Made by a program: the position numbers and the translations under genes. The notes below the pieces were generated by a model. That model did not search any database. It worked only from the letters and a program-made list of their open reading frames with translations, and was not told where the DNA came from. Positions 57,701-64,000 of a stretch of DNA of 64,000 nt are shown in pieces. Each line of letters begins with the position of its first letter. Position 1 is the stretch's first letter. The stretch covers positions 20,149,376-20,213,375 of the forward strand of contig NC_092567.1 of NCBI RefSeq assembly GCF_037975245.1. The letters are read 5' to 3'. Origin of the DNA: Apostichopus japonicus (lineage: Eukaryota > Echinodermata > Holothuroidea > Aspidochirotida > Stichopodidae).

Positions 57701-60700
57701 CCAAATTCAGGTGTGGAGAGGGTGGGGTGGGGAGGGGGTGGGGTATTTGGACCAGTTCAGCAATTGTTTTACTTTTTATCATGTTCATCTCTGTGTGAAG
57801 GCTTTGGTTAAACAAGTCCATCATTGAATCAAACTCAGGACAGTCAAGATGGAAGGTGATTGACAATCGTTTGGTTTCAGTTTAAAATGATTATTATCGG
57901 TTTATTTCTTTGACTTTTGTACAGACGTCATTATTTTTAAAAAAGGAATTCAAAGTGAAAATTTTCACCGTAGATTTGGGCATTATCATCTCTCAGTAAT
58001 TTTGGTTCATGATAACATCAATCACAGTCGTGGGTGTATGTGTGGTGGTGTTTGGGGAAATGAGAGAGAGTGGAGGGGGATGGGGGGTAAGGGGCATAGA
58101 GGAGGGTAGAAGTAATTGTGCTTTGATTGTTTTTACTAATGCCTTCATCTTTTCTCCCATGGTGTCTTTGACAGCGGGTGTAGGTTCTCTCCTGAGCTGT
58201 AAAAAATATACTCATAATTTCCATTTTTCTTCTTCTTTGTTATCAGGTTCCGGCAATCATATGTGGTTTATCTTTTATCTGACATTTCTGCCTCCCTGCC
58301 TCGCGATCTGCATCAATGGCATGTTGCACTGTAAGTCGGGTTGCCTCCTTTCAGATAGTGTTAAAAGTGTTAGTTGTTTTCATTTGATACTTGTAGCTTC
58401 CTATTTTATAAATTGTTTGAAAATATAGTACTGACATAAAAATGAAACAGAACCTTTTTATTTGGAATCTATATTGTGAGCATAAATCTGGGAGTATGGT
58501 ACACAAAGCAATGAGATGATAAGGGTATCTTAGAAGGTAATATTGCTGATTTACTACACATAAACAAGGCATTTGAAATAATCAAAATTGTGTTGTCTTT
58601 TGACATTTACTGACAGGAACCTTTAATGTCATAACACATTGTGTGAAAGACTCCTCCTCCTCCTGCTCCTCCTCCTGCTCCTCCTCCTGCTCCTCCTCCT
58701 CCTACCCCTCCCCTCCCCCTCCCTGCTCCTCCTCTCCCCGCCTCCTCCCCCTCCCCCTCCCCTCCTCCTCCTCTCCCCTCCCAATCCCCCTCCTCCCCTC
58801 CTACTCCTCCCCTCCTCCTCCTGCTTCTTCTACTCCTCCAACCTCTCATCCTCCTCTTCCCCTTCCTCCTCCTCCCCCTCCTATGCCCCACCTCCCCCTC
58901 CTCTCCCTCCTCCTCCTTCTACCCCTCCACCCCCTCACCCTCCATGCTGTATGCAAGTCCCCCCCCCAACTTTTTCCACTTTGACATGCCAAACATAAAT
59001 TGACCTCTCGAGTAATTATTTTGACCTGCTGTCATCTTCAGTGCTACTACTGGCTAGTGCAGGCTGTCTGTATGTGGCTTGTGCAGGCTGGCTAGCTGTC
59101 TGTCTGTATCTGTGTACATGTGATTGTGAAGTTAATTACACAGAAACGGAAAACAAAAAACATAAGCCAACTGAAATTGACAGTTGCAATTTCCTACGTT
59201 ACACTAACAGTTTCTTTTTCAAGGTTTGTACTTCCTGTACGAGTCGAACATATGTTTCCGTCATGTCCATTGCAATTAGTAGTGTAGATTGTATTTCATG
59301 TTAGTGAAGGCATGGGTATGGCATTGATTGCAGTCAATGTTAAGACGTGAAAATATCTGTCTTTATTACATCCCTTTGTTCATGTCAGGGTTAAAAAAAA
59401 AAAATTATGTAGCCTGTCTGGGTCTGTATAGTCAGTAGCAATTCTAAATTGGATTCGGAAGATTTGATTAGATTAACCGACAAGGAAACAAGATTTATCT
59501 TAAATCATCACACGTTTATACTTTAAATTAAAATAAAATAAAACTGTTAGCAAACTGCTTATCCACTAGAGAGCCTGTGTAAGAGAATGTGTAAAAGTAA
59601 GTTGGCCTGACGTCCTAGCAGGATCTTCTTCAAAGGCTAAAAACAGCCTTTGAAGAAGCCTTTTTTTTAGCCTTGTTTTTTTAGCCTTTGAAGAAGATCC
59701 TGCTAGAATCAAAGTCAGGCCAACTTACTTTTACACATATACTTTAAATTGAGAGAAATAGCTGTTGATCAAACCTTCCATGTCATTTTTCCTAGATTGG
59801 TCGGATGTTTGCCACACGACCTTCGAGGTGGACGGTTTCTGGATCTATCTCGGCCAGGTGACCACCTGTTCCCCGTGGACCTTCTGGATGTTCCTCAACG
59901 CCATCGCTCACATCACTTGGGTCTTGGCTCTCTTGCTTAGTCAACTTTTCCAGGTAATCATATAAGTTATAATATAAAAGGAGACTACAAACCCAAAACA
60001 ATCATTATCGGTTTTATGTGATAAGAGACAAGTGTCACAAACAATCTCTGCCAATTTGCTGAGAAAATATCTCATTCGGTTTCAAATCAGCTCTCAAAAC
60101 GTATCTTTTCACCAAAGCATATATGTTATATCTGTTATTATTATGCTAAGCGCTACGAAAATTATTTCATAATTTGTTTGGCGCTATATAAAAATGATGT
60201 ATTATTATTATTATTATTCCGGTTGAGAGATATCACAGAATTTTATAATTCCACAGAACACCACGCTGAAGACTTGATCAAGTCTAAATCTCACGTCGTC
60301 GTATCACATGTGCTTCATATTTTGACATTTTGTTTTCGTTGTCTTTATTTAAATTTTATATTCTCCTACTTGAGATGGGTTTAGCAATTTCTGCTGAAAT
60401 CTAAAATATTGAACCTTCTTGACATGACCTAATGGCTGCATCGGTTACAGTTTCGTTACTAGACATTTCACTTTGACAAATATTGAAAGATTAAAAAACC
60501 AAAGAGAAAGTAAATGTTTCAGATGCTCATGGCACTATGACATTACAGATTTAACAGATTTAGGAAAGGATAAATTCTCGACACGACTCTTTTAAACTAC
60601 GATATCCCTACGACTCTTCTTGGCTGTTGGGGATGCGGGGAGTGGGGGGGGGGTTGTTCCCAAAGATCTCTGTCATATAAGCCATATGGTTTGGTTTGTG

Positions 60701-61891
60701 TGTCCTTTTCAACATTTTCCTTCTGGGTCGTAATTTGCTCCTGTTCAGGGTTGTAATTTTCCTCCTCCTATTCATGTGGTATTCACACAGTTCCAGAGTA
60801 CAAATAATAATGAAGTATAGAAAGAATACTTAATCATCCTTAGCCAGATTATGAAAAGAACCAAAAAATAAAAACAAATAGCATAGTATTCTCTTTGTGA
60901 TCAAGCAATAGACCAGTGCTGCATTGGTTATTTTAAATAACAGGTTTTCTCAAAGTGCCCACATGGTGAACGTGAGGAAACTATGGGTTGCTATGGTGAA
61001 CGTCTTTTGCCATTGACAAAATCTAAATAGGAGAGAACTGGCAGGTGAAAATCCACCCAACTCTAATTAGAAGGTGTCGTGAAATTTTGGTACGTTCTGA
61101 TGACACCTTCCCGCATTCCCTTTCATGAGGGATTATGATTCACCCGCCGCCTCCTCCTCCCACCCCGACCCCCTCCTCCACCCCCCACCCCGACCCCCTC
61201 CATCCTAACAAGTTTCTCTTTTGTTTGCCTGTAGGTCCTCGTGCTCGGTGTGACTACCAACGAGAGAATGAACCAGACCAGGTATATCAAACAGCACAAG
61301 GACGACGTCCATCAGAAAGGAAAGACCCCTTACAAGTGAGTAGTAGTAGTACCACGGAAAAGAGGGTCGGTGAACGAGCAAAGCGGTTCTAGATCCTTGT
61401 AAATATTATCAAGTAGCTCAGCCTTTTTGAGCCGATTTTGATATTTGGTTGATATTTGCGATATGAAAATGACCCAACTGTTCTTTTTCACAATTGATTT
61501 TTTTTTAATAAAGAGAAGATAGTGTGTGGATGATTAAAATGCTAATCGGGTAATCTTTTAACGGCGCTTCATCTTTCCGCTTGACAGCGGAGCGACGTCT
61601 CGTATCCACGGGCCGTGACCAAAAAAAATTCAAAGAACGGTGTAACTAGAATTAAGTGGTAAACAAGCATCATTCTGAATTCAAATGCCTCTTGTCTCGT
61701 TTTCTCTTTTGCTTGCGGCGTTTAGCCGAGGGTTAATCAAGAACTGTGCCGACTTCTTCCAGTGCGGTTGCTTCGGACTCGTCCGACCCCTGAGAGTCGA
61801 CTGGACCCATCAGTTCACCACCGACCTCACTAACAACGGAGTGTCCAATTTCGTGAGCTCCTCGAGCAGAGAGAATTATCAGTTTGTGTGA
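48714..61891 (+). CDS. ZDHHC17: Ankyrin-repeat DHHC palmitoyltransferase (ZDHHC17/ZDHHC13-like) with His-rich N-terminus
   Basis: Exons: 48714-49153, 49646-49868, 50706-50770, 51421-51583, 52267-52395, 53503-53642, 55022-55122, 55664-55860, 56905-57061, 58247-58330, 59796-59953, 61235-61335, 61726-61891; phases agree throughout, 707 residues. Residues 24-58 hold 13 His in GHGHSHG units. Ankyrin repeats follow (about 100-330), then six predicted membrane segments. The zinc-binding DHHC domain starts at C503; DHHC is 528-531 with catalytic C531. The family S-palmitoylates proteins at the Golgi and vesicles and recruits substrates through its ankyrin repeats. DHHC, rather than the DQHC I recall for ZDHHC13, favours ZDHHC17, but [11 protein letters not shown] near the end is ZDHHC13-like, so this may be the single invertebrate counterpart of both. 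All introns are GT-AG except intron 7. An acceptor-like CCCATCAG directly before the ATG suggests an upstream 5' UTR exon. Confidence 0.93.
53654..54362 (+). repeat. 39-bp minisatellite at the start of DHHC-gene intron 6
   Basis: About 18 units of 39 bp (one of 36) follow the pattern TGGAATGGTGTAGTGGTGGT then CACCGTAAGGC or CAGCTTAAGGC. Unit lengths are multiples of three, so long frames are open on both strands (plus 53667-54161 and 54171-54374; minus 54311-53628). The array begins within about 12 bases of the exon 6 donor, and the intron's own first bases (GTCACCGTAAGGC) resemble the unit. It is probably non-coding. Confidence 0.95.
55123..55663 (+). other. Probable U12-type AT-AG intron 7 of the DHHC gene
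   Basis: The exon before it ends in phase 1 at a site followed by ATATCCTTTTT, which matches the U12 donor consensus ATATCCTT. No GT donor after the third membrane segment keeps the frame; the in-phase GT sites upstream would delete that segment. The acceptor is TTTTCAG at 55663, also phase 1. A good U12 branch site (TCCTTAAC) is not visible; GTCTAAAT about 19 bases upstream is the weak best match. Confidence 0.5.
57062..58246 (+). other. DHHC-gene intron 9
   Basis: It holds a 129-codon minus-strand frame (57866-57477) of mixed composition with no recognisable domain, interrupted by a Pro/His-rich stretch from a purine-rich tract. It may be a relic of a mobile element or chance. Confidence 0.3.
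58650..58975 (+). repeat. CTCCTC polypyrimidine tract in DHHC-gene intron 10
   Basis: Over 300 bases are almost pure C and T, based on CTCCTC, giving overlapping low-complexity frames of Leu/Pro/Ser on one strand and Gly/Arg/Glu on the other. These are not genes. Mirror-like purine/pyrimidine stretches of this sort can form triplex DNA. Confidence 0.95.
59530..59736. repeat. Dispersed repeat with long hairpin
   Basis: The left part (59530-59608) matches 39191-39270, including ACTGTTAGCAAACTGCTTAT. Arms at 59589-59650 and about 59680-59736 are inverted copies: GTGTAAAAGTAAGTTGGCCT with AGGCCAACTTACTTTTACAC, and GGATCTTCTTCAAAGGCT with AGCCTTTGAAGAAGATCC. A third short AGCCTTTGAAGAAG lies in the loop. 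Confidence 0.85.
60080..60217 (+). mobile_element. 3' end of a CR1/L2-like LINE in DHHC-gene intron 11
   Basis: A short stretch near 60088 translates as [12 protein letters not shown], resembling the C-terminal end of non-LTR retrotransposon reverse-transcriptase ORFs. It is followed by GGCGCTATATAAAAATG and an ATT run at 60195-60217. Only the tail remains. Confidence 0.55.
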
Positions 61892-64000
61892 TGCTGACCC
61901 GTGAGGGGGACCCCGGTGCGATCTTCGAATGGAGCGTCCGGACGGTGTGAGACCGGACAGTTTGACAGACGGAGATTCCTACCAGGAAGTGTAGTAGCCT
62001 CCTTCAGGAGTCAAATGACCTCAAGGTCAGCTGTTTTATGACATACTAAAGTTAAGGCATTTGAAAGTGGCATTGAACTGAAAAATCTTTACCGTGTAGA
62101 ATTTTCATACCAGATATTGTGAACGCATTGGTTTCTTCTTTTAGAAAACATAGGAGAACCATCGGTTAATGTCTAAAGGGTGAAATATAGGTCGAAACAG
62201 TTACGTATTGAAGTTTTGAGTAGCAGTTAGTGATGTGTGAAGAACATGTCGGTCCCTTCCGTTGTTATGTGAGGCTCTTTAATGCTTGAATCATTACTTT
62301 AAAAGTCTGTACCAAACCAGAATGCACTGCCTTTAAGGGGTTTTTACTTTTGACCATGTAGTGAGTGACAGAGTAGGTTGAGGGGTCAAGGGACCAAGTC
62401 TATCTCAAATACCCAGATGTGACAGAAGCCATTGTAGACTTGGTTTGGGAGGTGCCAGTGAGGGGGGCTGGGGGAGGAGGGTGCACAGTGAGTTTCAAAG
62501 AATCAAAGTGGTGGCAGCAGATAAGGTAGAATTCTGGATTTGAAAAGGAAATTATAAACATGTCTTACAACAAAAAATGTTTTGCTTGCAAGAGTGACTT
62601 TTTTAAATTCACTTCTAAAAATGGTCTGTCCCTCTCCTTTCTACCTCCTCCTCCTTCCCCACCCCCTCCTCCGTATCCCTCAACAGTTATTTGCGCCGTA
62701 GCATTCGTTCCTGGTCCTGCTGGCTGAGAGGGAAGTCAATTGTTTTGTGCAATATCTGTCTCAGGACACTTCATTTTCTCATTCAAACTTTCATGTTGAA
62801 TTTAAATGTCCTCTTTCTGGAATTTTCTGTCTGGAGAGTTTAAGGTAGATGCAGAGGCTTTTTTATTGGTTCAGCCCCCAATCTTTATGCATGCTTTTGT
62901 TCTGTTACTGAAGTATAACAACAACCATACAAATTTATTCATGTGACACAGGGAAATGTGATGGGGAGATGATATGTGATGCCACCAGCAAGGACTCTCT
63001 CGTATCTGTTTGTTTGATTATATAGTGGTAGGGATTAGGCTAATCACATCTGATTAGGCTAATCACATCTGATTAGGCTAATCACATCTTGATATTTTAA
63101 CACCGATTCCAGTTGTGAACATAACAAACCAAATATGTTAGGTGCGAAACCTTTGGATGTCTATTCCTTATGTGGCTTTATAAAGTGTTATGTTACAGTC
63201 TCCAACCTTTTTTCCAAAAAAATGTTTTATTTCAATCTCAACAAGGATTGCAAAGTAGTACAAATGACATTGAGAGATGCACAACTGGGCTTCCTTTTAT
63301 GTTCTTATTTACGCAGCAGTTCTGGGCTTTAATCTGTAGTACCCCGATGCCTCTGTGGTGTACATACATGCGTCTGACCACAAATGACAGGTATTTTTCA
63401 GACTGAAAGGGGGCACAGAAAGGGGCACTTAGCAGTGGATACCCTGTTTTATTTCCAGTTTAATCCCATTTGTGACCACCTGAACTTTTTCAAGAATGAA
63501 AATAATAAGCAAACTCGATTCCAACTCTTGATATGTGTGGGACAAACCGAAAGCTGTCTTTAAGGGTTGTTAAAGTTTTTTGTGCTTCATTCGGGCCTTT
63601 TTTAAAATTTTTTTTTCGTAACTTGTTCTATAATCCTGCATTTTGGAATTTTGAAAATGTTGTTAAATTTCTTTTATACAATTCTTTTTTAAAGTTAGAA
63701 ATAGAAAAGGAAAAGATAAATTTGTTTTGCCTATACTGTATTTTGATTCAATTGTATTGAGTGATTGGGTCTAAATCCGATTCCAGCGAGAATAAAAAAA
63801 ATATTCTTAAGTTTTTAAGTAAATTCAGAAAAAAAATTAGTCTGGTGGCCTTCCTTTTATGTGCTGTGTCTTTATATTTGATTGTTAGTGTATATTCAGA
63901 ATGAAATTGAAGAAAAGTTTGGAATGGAAATAATTGAGATGAAACTTTTTTTTTTTTTTTTATTAATACTAGTGTCTGTAAATAATCCTCCATGATCATG
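61892..64000 (+). other. DHHC-gene 3' UTR and downstream region
   Basis: No further exons are seen. Candidate poly(A) signal GAATAAAA lies at about 63791. An exact triple 19-bp repeat is at 63033-63089. Short open frames near 63135-63760 look like chance. Confidence 0.45.
63033..63089 (+). repeat. Three exact 19-bp tandem repeats
   Basis: The unit GATTAGGCTAATCACATCT is repeated three times without change; its core GATTAGGCTAATC is almost palindromic and resembles paired TAAT/GATTA homeodomain-type sites. Confidence 0.95.

Noticed and set aside
57477-57866. 129-codon minus-strand frame in DHHC-gene intron 9
   Set aside because: No domain, low-complexity middle, no splice partner or promoter; kept only as a note on the intron.
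58607-58998. Several overlapping frames on both strands rich in Leu/Pro/Ser or Gly/Arg
   Set aside because: They come from one CTCCTC low-complexity tract inside an intron; all frames are open because the sequence lacks stops, not because it codes.
61135-61392. 85-codon plus-strand frame over DHHC-gene exon 12
   Set aside because: Wrong frame; the true frame ([13 protein letters not shown]) matches the family and both splice sites.

Overview
The window is animal nuclear DNA: AT-rich, intron-rich, full of simple repeats and degraded mobile elements, with consensus GT-AG splice sites. Gene content and repeat style fit an invertebrate deuterostome, most likely an echinoderm. That placement is inference; no species-specific marker is visible.

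I rebuilt six genes by joining exons whose splice phases agree. From left to right: (1) a PHRF1-like PHD+RING protein on the minus strand, 8633 down to the left edge, nine coding exons, C-terminus outside the window; (2) a Rieske [2Fe-2S] protein like RFESD on the plus strand, 11171-15417, three exons, 172 aa; (3) the ribosome-biogenesis factor KRR1 on the plus strand, 20545-27977, eight exons, 356 aa; (4) an unrecognised, probably secreted or membrane-anchored Cys-rich protein on the minus strand, 32887-31556, two exons, 315 aa; (5) myotrophin (MTPN) on the plus strand, 34893-42554, four exons, 118 aa; (6) an ankyrin-repeat DHHC palmitoyltransferase of the ZDHHC17/ZDHHC13 group on the plus strand, 48714-61891, thirteen exons, 707 aa, with a His-rich N-terminus.

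The genes do not form a pathway: they cover RNA polymerase II-linked ubiquitin ligase/chromatin reading, an Fe-S protein, 18S rRNA processing, actin-capping control and protein S-palmitoylation. KRR1 and ZDHHC17 are also neighbours on human 12q21.2, as far as I recall, so the pair may be an old linkage.

Intergenic and intronic DNA holds two tRNA-derived SINEs, several LINE 3' tails, three foldback/MITE-like elements (9.25-9.58, 19.66-20.34 and 35.68-36.20 kb; the last has a clear 9-bp target duplication), tandem arrays (225 bp, 92 bp, 39 bp, 19 bp), a 59.6-kb hairpin repeat and TA/CT microsatellites. The points most worth a second look are a probable AT-AG (U12-type) intron in the DHHC gene, an open-on-both-strands 39-bp minisatellite starting at a splice donor, TAGGCCTA-rich tracts just downstream of first exons, the unknown gene bracketed by inverted repeats, and a recent tandem duplication that copied part of a PHRF1 exon. 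I found no CRISPR array, operon or prokaryotic feature.
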